DNA from: Longimicrobium sp.
GTDB lineage: Bacteria; Gemmatimonadota; Gemmatimonadetes; Longimicrobiales; Longimicrobiaceae
Direction: 5' to 3'
Assembly: GCF_035474595.1 (NCBI RefSeq)
Contig: NZ_DATIND010000080.1
Coordinates: 121,369 to 185,368, forward strand
DNA: 64,000 nt
Positions 17,550 through 26,442 of this stretch are shown piece by piece. The notes under the pieces are model-generated. The model saw only the letters and a list, made by a program, of their open reading frames with translations, was not told the origin of the DNA and ran no database searches. The position numbers were made by a program, and so were the translations under genes. Within the stretch, counting starts at the first letter, position 1. Each line of letters begins with the position of its first letter.

Positions 17550-18461
17550 GTGAACCCTGACCTCTCCGCGGCCGAGGCCACGCCCGAGCTTTCGGTCGTC
17601 ATCGCCACGCACGACAACCTGGCGATGCTGCGCCGCTGCCTGGACGGCTGGCGGCGCCACGCCACGGGCGCGCCGGTGGAGCTGATCGTGATCGCCGACG
17701 GCTGCCGCGACGGCACCGACGCGTACCTGGACGAGCTGGCGCGCACCGACTGGGGGCGCGCGCACCTGCGCTGGGGGCACACGCCCGACGTGCACGAGCT
17801 GATGTGCACCAACCTGGGCATCTCGCGCGCCCGCGCGCCGCTGGTGATGAGCTGGCACGACGACATGTTCCTGCAGGCCGGCTGGTTCGTCCCCGAGCTC
17901 CTCTCCACCTTCCGCGAGATCCCCGAGCTGGGGCTGCTCTGCCTTTCGCGCGGGCTGAACTTCACCCCGGTGCTGGAGCCTCTGGAGACCTGGCACGACA
18001 CCATCGACTGGAAGCGCGTGCAGAGCACCATCGGCCCGGCGCCGCTGAACTGGATGCGCATCCACGAGGTCGACGCGGTCATCCGCCCGTGGGTGGTGCG
18101 CAAGGAGTGCATCGCGAAAGTGGGCGCGCTGGACGAGGCGTTCCGGCCGACGGAGTGGGACGAGGCGGACCTGGCGTACCGGATCCGCGCCGCGGGGTGG
18201 AAGGTCGGCGCGCACGGCTACGAGCGCGACCGGGCGTACGAGCACGCGGTCAGCTCCACGCTGGGGCGCACGCCGTCGGAGCGGCGGATGGCGCTGGGGC
18301 TGCGCAACGCGAAGCTCTTCTTCGAGCGCTGGGGGGAGACCATTCGCCGCGAGCACCCGCGCGAGCGCACGCACTGGCGCCGCCGCGCGACCGCGGCCGG
18401 GTGGCGCGCGATGCTGGCACAGGCCGCGCGGCACGCCGCGGGGCGCGGGCAGGCGGGGTGA
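17550..18461 (+). CDS. GT2 family glycosyltransferase 1
   Basis: This is a 303-residue inverting GT-A glycosyltransferase. It opens with LSVVIATHDNLAMLRRCL, followed by LIVIADGCRDGTDAYL, and has the metal-binding acidic motif MSWHDDMFLQAGW and a later FRPTEWDEADLAYRIRAAGW, the usual GT2 pattern. The GTG start (17550) removes an upstream extension that is antisense to the neighbouring FkbM gene. It overlaps the flippase by 4 bases (GTGA), so flippase translation is coupled to it. The donor is unknown; rhamnosyl or galactosyl transfer would be typical. Confidence 0.86.
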   Translation: MNPDLSAAEATPELSVVIATHDNLAMLRRCLDGWRRHATGAPVELIVIADGCRDGTDAYLDELARTDWGRAHLRWGHTPDVHELMCTNLGISRARAPLVMSWHDDMFLQAGWFVPELLSTFREIPELGLLCLSRGLNFTPVLEPLETWHDTIDWKRVQSTIGPAPLNWMRIHEVDAVIRPWVVRKECIAKVGALDEAFRPTEWDEADLAYRIRAAGWKVGAHGYERDRAYEHAVSSTLGRTPSERRMALGLRNAKLFFERWGETIRREHPRERTHWRRRATAAGWRAMLAQAARHAAGRGQAG

Positions 18462-19978
18462 GCCGCACCCGCCGGGCGGGGATCACCGCCGCGTTCGGCT
18501 ACCTCCAGTTCGCGCTGGCGCTGGTGAGCGGGATCGTGATGGTCCCGTTCGTCCTGGCGCACGTGCCCAACGACCAGTACGGCGTGTGGCTGGCCTTCGG
18601 CGAGCTGCTGGCGTACTCGTCGATGGTCGATCTCGGCGTCGTGGGCGTCATCCCCTGGCTGGTGGCCGAGAACGACGGACGCGGCGACCGCGCGGCCATG
18701 CGCGAGCTGCTGGCGGGGGGCGTGGTCTTCTCCGCGGCGGCGGCGGCGGCGTTCGTGGCGCTCTCGCTGCTGGCGTTCGCGCTGGCGCCCTCCGTCGCGC
18801 ATCTCACCGCCGCGCAGCGCACCGCCGTGGCCGGGCCGCTGCTGCTGATGGTGATCGCGACGGCGGTAGCGATGCCGCTGCGCACCTTCTACGCGGCGGC
18901 GGTGGGGCTGCAGGACGTGACCTTCTCCGGCTCGCTGGCCATCGCGCAGGTGGCGCTGAACGTGGCGCTGACCCTGGGGCTGCTGCTGGGGGGATGGGGA
19001 CTCTACGCGCTGGCCGCCGCCGCCGCGGTTCCCGCCGTGGTCGCGGGCGCGGCCAGCTGGGCGCGGATGCGCCGCCTGGCGCCGGACCTGCTGCACGGCT
19101 GGCGGATGCCGGGGATGGCCACGCTCCGGACGATGACGGCGCAGGGGTTCGGCTCGTGGACGGCGGGGCTGGGGTGGCGGATGGTGGCCGCCAGCGACAG
19201 CATCGTCATCCTCGCCGTGATGGGCCCGGCCGCCGCGGTGGTCTACGCGATGACCTTCAAGCTGGGCACCGTGGGGATGCAGATGAGCTGGCAGCTCCCC
19301 GACTCCGGGCTGGTGGGGCTGGCGCAGCTGAAGGGCGAGGGTCGGCCGGAGCGCGTCCGCGAGGTCGTCATCTCCCTGCTGCGGCTGATCCTGATCACCT
19401 CGGGCGGGGTGGCGTGCGCGATCGTGGCCTTCAACCCGAGCTTCGTGACGCTGTGGGTGGGCCCGCAGCGCTTCGGCGGGCTCTGGCTGAACGCGGTTCT
19501 CGCGGCCGTCGTCCTCTCCCACTCGCTCTCGCACGCGCTGTTCACCACCAGCGCCACGCTGGGGACGCGCGTGCAGGCGGGGTGGGCGTCGGTGGCGCAG
19601 GGCGCGGTGAACCTGGCGCTCGCGCTGGTGCTGGGGCGCTGGCTGGGGCTGGCGGGGATCGCGCTGGCGGCGGTGGTGAGCACCGCGCTGGTGGCCTATC
19701 CGGCCGGCGTGTGGATGGTGCGGAAGACGACGGGGATGCGGCAGCGCGAGCTGTGGCGCCACGCGCTGGGACCGTGGGTTCTCCGCGGCGGCGCGCTCTT
19801 CGTCCTCGGCGCCGCGGTCGGCGTGCTGGGGATGCGCGTGAACGTGTGGCTCCCGTTCGTGCTGGCGCCCGTGCTCGCGCTGCTGTACCTGTGGACGATG
19901 CGGCCGCTGTATGCCGGGCTGCCGCTTCCGGCGCGGATCCGGCCGTGGCTGGTGAGGCTGCGGCTGGTGCCGGAATGA
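18458..19978 (+). CDS. Wzx-like polysaccharide flippase
   Basis: This is a 506-residue membrane protein of the MOP superfamily that should flip undecaprenyl-linked repeat units across the cytoplasmic membrane. It starts at GTG 18458 with GYLQFALALVSGIVMVPFVL and VPNDQYGVWLAFGELL, typical of Wzx N-termini, and continues with about 12-14 hydrophobic segments, including the later LGTRVQAGWASVAQGAVN and LAGIALAAVVSTALV. With the Wzy-like and Wzc-like proteins it points to a Wzx/Wzy-dependent pathway. The last base of its stop is the first base of an 8-base tandem array. Confidence 0.85.
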   Translation: MSRTRRAGITAAFGYLQFALALVSGIVMVPFVLAHVPNDQYGVWLAFGELLAYSSMVDLGVVGVIPWLVAENDGRGDRAAMRELLAGGVVFSAAAAAAFVALSLLAFALAPSVAHLTAAQRTAVAGPLLLMVIATAVAMPLRTFYAAAVGLQDVTFSGSLAIAQVALNVALTLGLLLGGWGLYALAAAAAVPAVVAGAASWARMRRLAPDLLHGWRMPGMATLRTMTAQGFGSWTAGLGWRMVAASDSIVILAVMGPAAAVVYAMTFKLGTVGMQMSWQLPDSGLVGLAQLKGEGRPERVREVVISLLRLILITSGGVACAIVAFNPSFVTLWVGPQRFGGLWLNAVLAAVVLSHSLSHALFTTSATLGTRVQAGWASVAQGAVNLALALVLGRWLGLAGIALAAVVSTALVAYPAGVWMVRKTTGMRQRELWRHALGPWVLRGGALFVLGAAVGVLGMRVNVWLPFVLAPVLALLYLWTMRPLYAGLPLPARIRPWLVRLRLVPE

Positions 19979-20009
19979 GTACGAAAGTACGGAAGTACGA
20001 GAGTACGAA
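19978..20009 (+). repeat. Octamer array AGTACGRR x4
   Basis: Four adjoining units, AGTACGAA, AGTACGGA, AGTACGAG and AGTACGAA, start on the last base of the flippase stop codon. Unit length is 8, so frames cannot be preserved. It is similar in position to the arrays after ftsQ and the fucose synthase gene. Confidence 0.85.
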
Positions 20010-20058
20010 ACTACCGGGCCTGGGTGACGCGCCGCCGCCCGTGCGTCGCCGGTGTGAT

Positions 20059-20105
20059 GTCCGCGAAGGCGGACTACGTGCCGTTGTAGCCGCGAGTTCA
20101 CTCGC
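20059..20105 (+). repeat. A-family two-hairpin element (copy 2)
   Basis: GTCCGC-GAAG-GCGGAC (20059-20074), spacer with GTGCCGTTGTAGCC, then GCGAG-TTCA-CTCGC (20092-20105). The second stem differs from copy 1 at both paired positions (C-G becomes G-C), so the pairing is kept. Confidence 0.8.
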
Positions 20106-20232
20106 ATTTTCGGGATCTCCATCGCAACGCGACGGTCTCGTCATCACCGATCCGCCACCACGTCATTGCGCCGATTGATGCTGCCCATCGCCGACCCGCG
20201 CCATCTCGCCGATTGATGGGCGAGGTGTCCGG

Positions 20233-21078
20233 ATGCTGAACCTCCGCTGGATGCGGACGCACCTGGCGCGCTGGGTGCCGGAGCGGGTGAAGGCCCCGTT
20301 TCGCGCGCGGCTGTTCGGGTACCGCGGCCACGCGCTGGAGCCGGGGAAGCTGGACTCCGGCGCGGAGTGCGTGGACGTGTCGTTCCTCGGGCTGGAGTTC
20401 CGCGCGCCGCACGCCGCGTACGACGACCTGCTCTACCACGTCGCCGACAACGGCGATTCGATCGAGGAGCTGGACGCGGTGATCCGCATCGCCCGCGAGA
20501 CGGGGGGGACGCTGCTGGACGTGGGTGCGGCGCGCGGCCTCATCTCCACCGTCTTCTGCCTGGCGCGCGACGGCAACCGCGCGGTGGCGATGGAGCCCTC
20601 GCCCGTGCAGGTGCGCGACGCGCGGGAGATGGCGGCGCTGAACGGCATCGAGCGGCGGCTGGAGGTGCGGCAGGTGGCCGCGGGGCGCGAGCCGGGGGAG
20701 GCGCGCGGCGGGGTGGACGAGATGGGACTGATCGACTTCTCGCCGCCGCGCGGGGTGCAGACCTTCGCCGTCCTCATCACCACCCTCGACGACGAGGTGC
20801 GGCGGATGGGACGGGCGCCCGAGGTGGTGAAGATCGACGTGGAGGGGCACGAGCTGGAGGTGCTGCGCGGCGCGCGCGAGCTGCTGGCGCGGAAGCCCGT
20901 GCTGCTGCTGGAGCTGCATCTGGACCTGCTGGACCACGGCGGCGGCGACGGCGCCGAAGCGCTGGTCGAGCTGCTGGCCGGCCACGGCTACCACTTCGAG
21001 ACCTCCGCCGGCCAGCCGCTCTCCGCCCGCGCGGTGCTGCACTCGCCGAACGCCGTCCTGCGCCTGGTTGCGCGGTGA
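20233..21078 (+). CDS. FkbM family methyltransferase 3
   Basis: This is a 281-residue FkbM-type SAM methyltransferase with ATG start 20233. The SAM-binding loop is LLDVGAARGLISTVF, then AVAMEPSPVQVRDAREM, and the family motif KIDVEGHELEVLRGA and LLLELHLDLL. It begins a cassette of three overlapping genes (FkbM, GT4, FkbM; 20233-23067). Such FkbM-GT pairs commonly add and then methylate one sugar. Its stop overlaps the next GTG start by 4 bases. The substrate is inferred from context only. Confidence 0.88.
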   Translation: MLNLRWMRTHLARWVPERVKAPFRARLFGYRGHALEPGKLDSGAECVDVSFLGLEFRAPHAAYDDLLYHVADNGDSIEELDAVIRIARETGGTLLDVGAARGLISTVFCLARDGNRAVAMEPSPVQVRDAREMAALNGIERRLEVRQVAAGREPGEARGGVDEMGLIDFSPPRGVQTFAVLITTLDDEVRRMGRAPEVVKIDVEGHELEVLRGARELLARKPVLLLELHLDLLDHGGGDGAEALVELLAGHGYHFETSAGQPLSARAVLHSPNAVLRLVAR

Positions 21079-22235
21079 GCGCGCTCCGCGTCCTCTTCGT
21101 CAACACGGGGATCCTGGGCCACCGCTCCGTCGCCCGGCTGGTGCGCGAGGCCATCGCGGCGGACGCGGGGATCGAGGCGGTGCACGTCGACCTCTCCGCC
21201 GAGCTGACGGCGGGGGAGCGGGTCGCGCGGCGGCTGCTGGCGATGGGGCCGCGGCCGGGGACGGCGGCGGGGGCGCTCACCGCGGCGCGCTTCCGGCACG
21301 AGCTGGACGCGGGAGTGCGCGCGGCCCGGCGCATCGCCGCGCTGGAGGCGAAGATGGGGAGATTCGACGTCCTCCACTTCCATCCCCAGCCGGCGGCGTG
21401 GGCCAGCCTGCGGCGGATGCGCCGGACGCCGTCGGTCGTCTCCATCGACATCACCCAGCGCCTCGCGTCCCTCGAAGCGCCGCCGGGCGTCGTGCGGCGG
21501 GACTACCGTCTCCCCGCCGGGCGCGACCGCCGCGTCTTCCGCGCCGCCGCGGCCATCATCTCCACCTCGCGCTGGGCGGCGGACGATCTCGCCGCGGAGC
21601 AGCCGGAGTGCGCGCGGAAGGTGCGGGTGATGCCGTATCCCGTGCCGCTGGACGGCTTCGGCGCGGAATGGGCGGAGGAGCGCCGCGCGAAGTCCGGGGA
21701 CGAGCTCGTGCGCGTCCTCTTCGTCGGAGGCGACTTCGCGCGGAAGGGCGGGGCGGAGCTGCTGGAGGCGTGGCGCGCGGGCGGGTTCGCGGAGCGAGCG
21801 CGGCTCACGCTGGTCACCGACGCGCCGCTGGACGCGCTTCCGCCGGGCGTCGACGCCGTCCGCGGCATCCGCGCGTACACGCCGGCGTGGTTCGCGCTCT
21901 GGCGCGCGGCCGACGTCTTCGCCATGCCCACGCGCGGCGAGGCGTTCGGGATGGTGTACCAGGAGGCGGCGGCCGCGGGGATCCCCGCGATCGGCACCGC
22001 CATCAACGCCATTCCGGAGATCGTGGTCGATGGCGAGACGGGCATCCTGGTCCCGCCAGGGGATGGGGACGCGCTCGTGGCGGCGCTCCGGCGGTTGATC
22101 GAATCACCCGAACAGCGATGGGCGATGGGGACGGCGGCGCGCAGACGGATCGAGGAGACGGGCTCCACCTCCATCTACGGAAAGCAGTTGGGGATGGTGA
22201 TCCGCGAGGCGGCGGCGGGAGGCGCGCGTGGCTGA
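21075..22235 (+). CDS. GT4 family glycosyltransferase 4
   Basis: This is a 386-residue GT-B glycosyltransferase. GTG 21075 (overlapping the previous stop) gives the expected short N-terminus ALRVLFVNTGILGHRSVARL; the longer frame is a shadow of the FkbM gene. The donor domain has VRVLFVGGDFARKGGAELL and the E-x7-E motif GEAFGMVYQEAAAAG. The N-terminal loop lacks the GG pair seen in many GT4 enzymes (TGILGHRS instead), which suggests a different acceptor. It is placed between two FkbM methyltransferase genes and overlaps the second by 8 bases. Confidence 0.86.
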   Translation: MSALRVLFVNTGILGHRSVARLVREAIAADAGIEAVHVDLSAELTAGERVARRLLAMGPRPGTAAGALTAARFRHELDAGVRAARRIAALEAKMGRFDVLHFHPQPAAWASLRRMRRTPSVVSIDITQRLASLEAPPGVVRRDYRLPAGRDRRVFRAAAAIISTSRWAADDLAAEQPECARKVRVMPYPVPLDGFGAEWAEERRAKSGDELVRVLFVGGDFARKGGAELLEAWRAGGFAERARLTLVTDAPLDALPPGVDAVRGIRAYTPAWFALWRAADVFAMPTRGEAFGMVYQEAAAAGIPAIGTAINAIPEIVVDGETGILVPPGDGDALVAALRRLIESPEQRWAMGTAARRRIEETGSTSIYGKQLGMVIREAAAGGARG

Positions 22236-23067
22236 CGAGCCGGAGGTGGCGCACAGCCACGCGTATCGCAAGGAGACGGCGATCGAAGGGCTCGGCGCGC
22301 GCTTCCGCGGCATCGTGCCGGACGGCGCCCTGCGCCGCTGGCTGCGCGCCGCCTACCGCGCCGCCGTCCGCCTGCGCACCGGCGGCAGCGTCACCTCGCG
22401 CCTCCCGCGCGGCGAGGCGGTGCGGCTCCTTCCCGAGTACCGCTTCGTCACCTGGAATCCCGCCGAGTACGAGGCCTTCCGCGCGGCGGCGAAGCCCGGC
22501 GGCGTCGCCCTCGACGTGGGCGCGAACGTCGGCGCGTACGCGCTGCTGCTGGGGCAGTGGGTGCGCCCGGGCGGCCGCGTCTTCGCCTTCGAGCCCGCGC
22601 CCGAGGCGTTCGCGGGGCTGTCCGAACACGTTTGCCTGAACGACCTCGCCGCGACCGTCGTCCCCGTGCGCGCCGCCGCCGCCGCGTCGAGCGGGACGGC
22701 CACGCTGGCCACGGACGGCATCTCCGGCGCCAACCGGCTGGCGGACGAGCCCGGCGGCGAGACGGTGCGGACCGTTACGGTGGACGAGTTCTGCGCGCGC
22801 GAGGGCATCACCCCGTCGTTCATCAAGATCGACGTGGAGGGCGCCGAGCTGGACGTGCTCCGCGGCGCCCGCGCCACCATCCGCGCCGCGGGCGATGCGC
22901 TGGCACTGTTCGTGGAGATGCACCCCACCATCTGGCGCGGAATGGGCATCTCCGCCGCGGACTTGCAGGCCGAGCTGGCGCTGCAGGGCCTCCGCGCCGA
23001 GCCGCTGCGCGACGTGGCGGACCCGTGGGCGCTGGAGGGGGAGTGTTTGCGGCTGGTGCGGGGGTGA
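22228..23067 (+). CDS. FkbM family methyltransferase 4
   Basis: This is a 279-residue FkbM-type methyltransferase with GTG start 22228 inside the preceding gene. The motifs are LDVGANVGAYALLLG, FAFEPAPEAFAGLSEHV, VTVDEFCAREGI and KIDVEGAELDVLRGA, ending with FVEMHPTIW. All elements of the family are present. It closes the cassette 20233-23067 and is followed by a composite repeat island. Methylation of a hydroxyl on a sugar added by the neighbouring GT4 is the likeliest role. Confidence 0.88.
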   Translation: MADEPEVAHSHAYRKETAIEGLGARFRGIVPDGALRRWLRAAYRAAVRLRTGGSVTSRLPRGEAVRLLPEYRFVTWNPAEYEAFRAAAKPGGVALDVGANVGAYALLLGQWVRPGGRVFAFEPAPEAFAGLSEHVCLNDLAATVVPVRAAAAASSGTATLATDGISGANRLADEPGGETVRTVTVDEFCAREGITPSFIKIDVEGAELDVLRGARATIRAAGDALALFVEMHPTIWRGMGISAADLQAELALQGLRAEPLRDVADPWALEGECLRLVRG

Positions 23068-23109
23068 GTGGCAGAGGCGGCTTCCTTGCGCGTCCGAGTC
23101 CTCGCGGCC

Positions 23110-23446
23110 GGGCGAATGAATTCGCGGCAACAACGGCCCAAAGTCCGCCTTCGCGGACTCGCGCGGAACCATCGTGGCGGTTCCGAGCCGGTGGTGCCTC
23201 CTCGATGAGTTCTCCCCTCCCCCGTGGAGCGGGGGAGGGGCCGGTGGAGGGGGCCAGCCCGGCGGGGAAGATGCTTCCGAAGGAGCGCGAAATCAGGATC
23301 GCAACCCGTCACACCAGACCCGGACGAGTGCGCCTCCGTTGGCAGGCCCCACCGAAGCCCCGTCCCTCCCCAGGCAGTTTTGGGGGAGGGACAGGCGGCC
23401 CGGCGACGCGACGGAAGTCGCGCCGGGCGAGCCAGGGAGAGGGCCC
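23110..23446 (+). repeat. Composite repeat island 1 (A + B + linker + C modules)
   Basis: Within the gene-free 561-base gap 23068-23628: an A element (GCGAA-TGAA-TTCGC 23112-23125; GTCCGC-CTTC-GCGGAC 23143-23158), a B module (GAGTTCTCCCCTCCCCC, about 23206-23270), a linker with ATCGCAACCCGT, and a C module (CAGGCAGTTTTGGGGGAGGG then GACGGAAGTCGCGCCGGGCG, to 23446). The same modules in the same order recur at 26026-26380. Confidence 0.85.
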
Positions 23447-23628
23447 CGGCGAGGCATGCACCGGAATCCTCCTGCATTCGGCGCGGGATGAAGCGCGCGA
23501 GGAGTGGTCGATGAGCACTTCCGTGGAGATGCGGATCGGAGTCGTCAGGCTGCCAGGCGTGCCGCGCGGGCAGGAGATCAAATCGCGGCTCCGCTGGTGT
23601 GACGCCGCGCCGGCCGCCCGCTGACCGG

Positions 23629-24846
23629 ATGCGCATCCTCTTCGCGAACGACGGGATCGGCGACGCGGGCGGCGTGCAGACGTATCTCGCCGCCGTGATG
23701 CCGGCGCTGGCCTCGCGCGGGCACGACGTCGCCCTGCTCCATCTCGACCCCGTGCGCGGCGGCGAGGGGACGCCGGCGCCGGCGGGCGCGCCGCACTTCT
23801 GCATGGCCGAGCGGGGGATGGACGGCGCGCTGGCCGATATGCGCGCCTGGGCGCCGGACGTTGCCTTCAGCCACAACATGCGCCCGCTGGAGGTCGACCG
23901 CGCGCTGATCGCCGCCGGGCCGGCCGTGAAGATGATGCACGGCTACTTCGGCACCTGCATCGGCGGCCAGAAGGCGCACCTGTTCCCGCGCCCCGAGCCG
24001 TGCGGCCGCGTCTTCGGCCCCGCGTGCCTGGCGCTCTACCTCCCGCGCCGCAACGGGCGGATGAGCCTGCCGTACGTCGCGGAACAGTGGCGCTGGGCCA
24101 GCGAGCAGAAGTCGCTCTTCGGCGCATATTCCGCCGTCGTCACGGCCAGCGGCCACATGCGCCGCGAGTACGTGCGCAACGGCGTCGCGGCGGAGCGGGC
24201 GCACGCCATCCCCCTCTTCTCCACCATCGGGGTGGATGGAGACGCGGGCGCGCCGGCGGACTTCCGCGCGCTCTTCCTGGGCCGGATGACGCGATTGAAG
24301 GGCGGCGACGTGCTGATCCGCGCTGCCGCGCGAGCCGCGGAGATCGCCGGGCGCCCCATCCCCCTCACGATGTGCGGCGACGGCCCGCAGCGCGGCGAGT
24401 GGGAAGCGCTGGCGCGTGACCTTGGCGTCCCCGCGGACTTCCCCGGCTGGGTGGACGCGGACGCGCGGCTGCGGCTGTTCCGCGCGGCCTCCGTGCTCGC
24501 CGTCCCCAGCGTCTGGCCGGAGCCGTTCGGGCTGGTGGGGCTGGAGGCCGGCTCGCAGGGCGTCCCCGCCATCGCCTTCGACGTCGGGGGGATCGGCGAG
24601 TGGCTGAAGGACGGCGACAACGGCCGCCTCGTCCCCGGCGACCCGCCGCGCGTGGAGTCTTTGGCGGACGCGCTCGCCTGGGCCGCGACGCACCCGGCCG
24701 AGCTCGCCGCGATGCGCCCCCGCGCGCTCGACGCGGCGCGGAGGATGTCGCTCGCGGCGCACGTGGACGCGCTGGAGCGCGTGCTCGCGGACGCCGCGCG
24801 CGCGGGGGCTTCCCGGGCCCCGGTTGACGCCGCCGGTTCCGCGTGA
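23629..24846 (+). CDS. GT4 family glycosyltransferase 5, with cysteine cluster
   Basis: This is a 405-residue GT-B glycosyltransferase. ATG 23629 (MRILFANDGIGDAGGVQTYL) is preferred over a GTG ten codons upstream. The N-terminal domain holds an unusual cysteine/histidine group, MMHGYFGTCIGG then PCGRVFGPACLALYLPRR, which could bind metal or form part of the acceptor site. The donor domain has ALFLGRMTRLKGGDVLI and the E-x7-E motif PEPFGLVGLEAGSQG. It lies in a two-gene cassette bounded by composite repeat islands 1 and 2. Sugar specificity is unknown. Confidence 0.87.
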   Translation: MRILFANDGIGDAGGVQTYLAAVMPALASRGHDVALLHLDPVRGGEGTPAPAGAPHFCMAERGMDGALADMRAWAPDVAFSHNMRPLEVDRALIAAGPAVKMMHGYFGTCIGGQKAHLFPRPEPCGRVFGPACLALYLPRRNGRMSLPYVAEQWRWASEQKSLFGAYSAVVTASGHMRREYVRNGVAAERAHAIPLFSTIGVDGDAGAPADFRALFLGRMTRLKGGDVLIRAAARAAEIAGRPIPLTMCGDGPQRGEWEALARDLGVPADFPGWVDADARLRLFRAASVLAVPSVWPEPFGLVGLEAGSQGVPAIAFDVGGIGEWLKDGDNGRLVPGDPPRVESLADALAWAATHPAELAAMRPRALDAARRMSLAAHVDALERVLADAARAGASRAPVDAAGSA

Positions 24847-24859
24847 AGTTTCCCTGGCG

Positions 24860-26035
24860 ATGACTCCCCCGCGCGTCTGGCACCTGGTCACCGGCGAGTA
24901 CCCGCCCGCGAGCGGCGGCGTGGGCGAGTACACGCACGCGCTCGCCCACGCGCTGGCCGGCGAGGGATGCCGCGTGCACGTCTGGGCGCCCGCCGAGCCG
25001 TCCGCCGAGCGGCGCGTGGAGGTGCACCCCGCGGCGTTCGACGGCGAGGGCTTGCGGCGGATGAGCGCGGAGATGGAGGCCTTTCCCGCGCCGCGCACGC
25101 TGCTGCTGCAGTACGCGCCGCAGGCGTTCGGGCGGCGGGGAATGAACGCCGCCTTCTGCCGCTGGGCGCTGCGCCGCGCGGAGGCGGGCGACGACGTGCG
25201 GGTGATGTTCCACGAGCCGTACGTGCAGTTCGGCATCCGCCGTCCGCAGCGCAACGTGCTGGCCGCCGCCAATCGGTGGATGGCGATGCTGCTCCTGCGC
25301 GCCGCCCGCGCCGCGTACATGTCGACGCCCGCGTGGGAGCGGCTGCTGCGGCCGTGGGCGCCGCGGCGATTGGGCCCGATGCGCTGGCTCCCCATCCCCT
25401 CCACCGTCCCGCGCGTGGACGACCCCGAGGGCGTGGCGGTGCTGCGCGCCAGGCTCGGCGCCAACCGGCCGGGGCGGCACGTGGTGGGGCACTTCGGCAC
25501 GTACGGGGGGATGATCGCGCCGCTGCTGGAGCCGGCTCTGCTGGCCATCCTGGCGCCGCCGTCCACCAGCGTGGCGCTGCTGCTGGGCGATGGCGGGCCT
25601 GCGTTCGCCCAGCGCCTGATCGCCGCCGATCCCGCGCTCGCGGACCGCGTGGTCGCGCCCGGGCGCCTGCCGCACGACCGCCTGTCGGTGCACCTGCAGG
25701 CGTGCGACCTGGCCATCCAGCCCTACCCCGACGGCGCCAGCGCGCGGCGGACGACGGTGATGGCGATGCTCTCGCACGGCGTTCCCGTGGTGACCACGCA
25801 GGGGCGCTTCACCGAGCCGGAGTGGCGCGCCGCCGAGATCCCCCTGCTCCCGGCGGGCGATGCGAGCGCCCTGGCCTCCGAGGCGCTGGACCTGCTCGAC
25901 GACGCGCCGCGCCGCCGCGCCCTGGGCACCGCCGGCCGCGCCTTCTACGAGCGCAGCTTCTCCATGCGCCGCACGCTGGACGTGCTGCTGTGGGGGAGTG
26001 ATGCGCGGGGGGAAAGGCTGGGGAAGGGCGAATGA
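24860..26035 (+). CDS. Divergent GT4-like glycosyltransferase 6
   Basis: This is a 391-residue GT-B-fold protein starting at ATG 24860, 13 bases after the previous stop. The N-terminal glycine loop is clear (GEYPPASGGVGEYTHALAHA) and the Rossmann half HVVGHFGTYGGMIAPLL is present. The usual E-x7-E block is replaced by YPDGASARRTTVMAMLSHG, so catalysis or donor binding may differ from standard GT4 enzymes. The TGA stop (26033-26035) lies in the loop of an A-family repeat hairpin. It is probably a glycan glycosyltransferase, but could be a non-classical member. Confidence 0.78.
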   Translation: MTPPRVWHLVTGEYPPASGGVGEYTHALAHALAGEGCRVHVWAPAEPSAERRVEVHPAAFDGEGLRRMSAEMEAFPAPRTLLLQYAPQAFGRRGMNAAFCRWALRRAEAGDDVRVMFHEPYVQFGIRRPQRNVLAAANRWMAMLLLRAARAAYMSTPAWERLLRPWAPRRLGPMRWLPIPSTVPRVDDPEGVAVLRARLGANRPGRHVVGHFGTYGGMIAPLLEPALLAILAPPSTSVALLLGDGGPAFAQRLIAADPALADRVVAPGRLPHDRLSVHLQACDLAIQPYPDGASARRTTVMAMLSHGVPVVTTQGRFTEPEWRAAEIPLLPAGDASALASEALDLLDDAPRRRALGTAGRAFYERSFSMRRTLDVLLWGSDARGERLGKGE

Positions 26036-26380
26036 ATTCGCGGCAACAACGGCCCAAAGTCCGCCTTCGCGGACTCGCGCCCGCACCATCGTGGTGGCTC
26101 CGAGACGATGGTGCCTCCTCGATGAGTTCTCCCCTCCCCCGCGGAGCGGAGGAGGGGCCGGGGGCGGGGCCGGGGCCGGGGGAGGGGGCCAGCCCGGCGG
26201 GCAGGATATTTCCGAAGGAGCGCAAATCGGAATCGCAACCCGTTACACCAGCCCCCGACGAGTGCGCCGCCATCGGCAGGCCCCGCCGAAGCCCGTCCCT
26301 CCGCCAGGCAGTTTTGGGGGAGGGACAGGCGGCCCGGCGACGCGACGGAAGTCGCGCCGGGCGAGCCAGGGAGAGGGCCC
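26026..26380 (+). repeat. Composite repeat island 2 (A + B + linker + C modules)
   Basis: This is a near copy of 23110-23446 in the same orientation and order: A element (GCGAA-TGAA-TTCGC 26028-26041; GTCCGC-CTTC-GCGGAC 26059-26074), B module (26121-26212, with an expanded GGGGCCGGGGC tract), linker with ATCGCAACCCGT and C module (to about 26380). The gap 26036-26442 holds no gene. The element overlaps the end of the preceding CDS. Confidence 0.85.
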
Positions 26381-26442
26381 GCCGCGGGCGCGCACCACCA
26401 TCCATCGAATCACATGATCGTCCCATCTTCTGCACTTCTTGA

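Noticed and set aside
23110..23446. Small forward ORFs inside the composite repeat islands
   Set aside because: The same repeats are read in different frames at different sites and give arginine-rich peptides without ribosome sites.
24365..26089. Reverse frame of 574 codons opposite two glycosyltransferase genes
   Set aside because: Low-complexity Arg/His/Pro-rich translation, no family motif, fully covered by well-supported forward genes.
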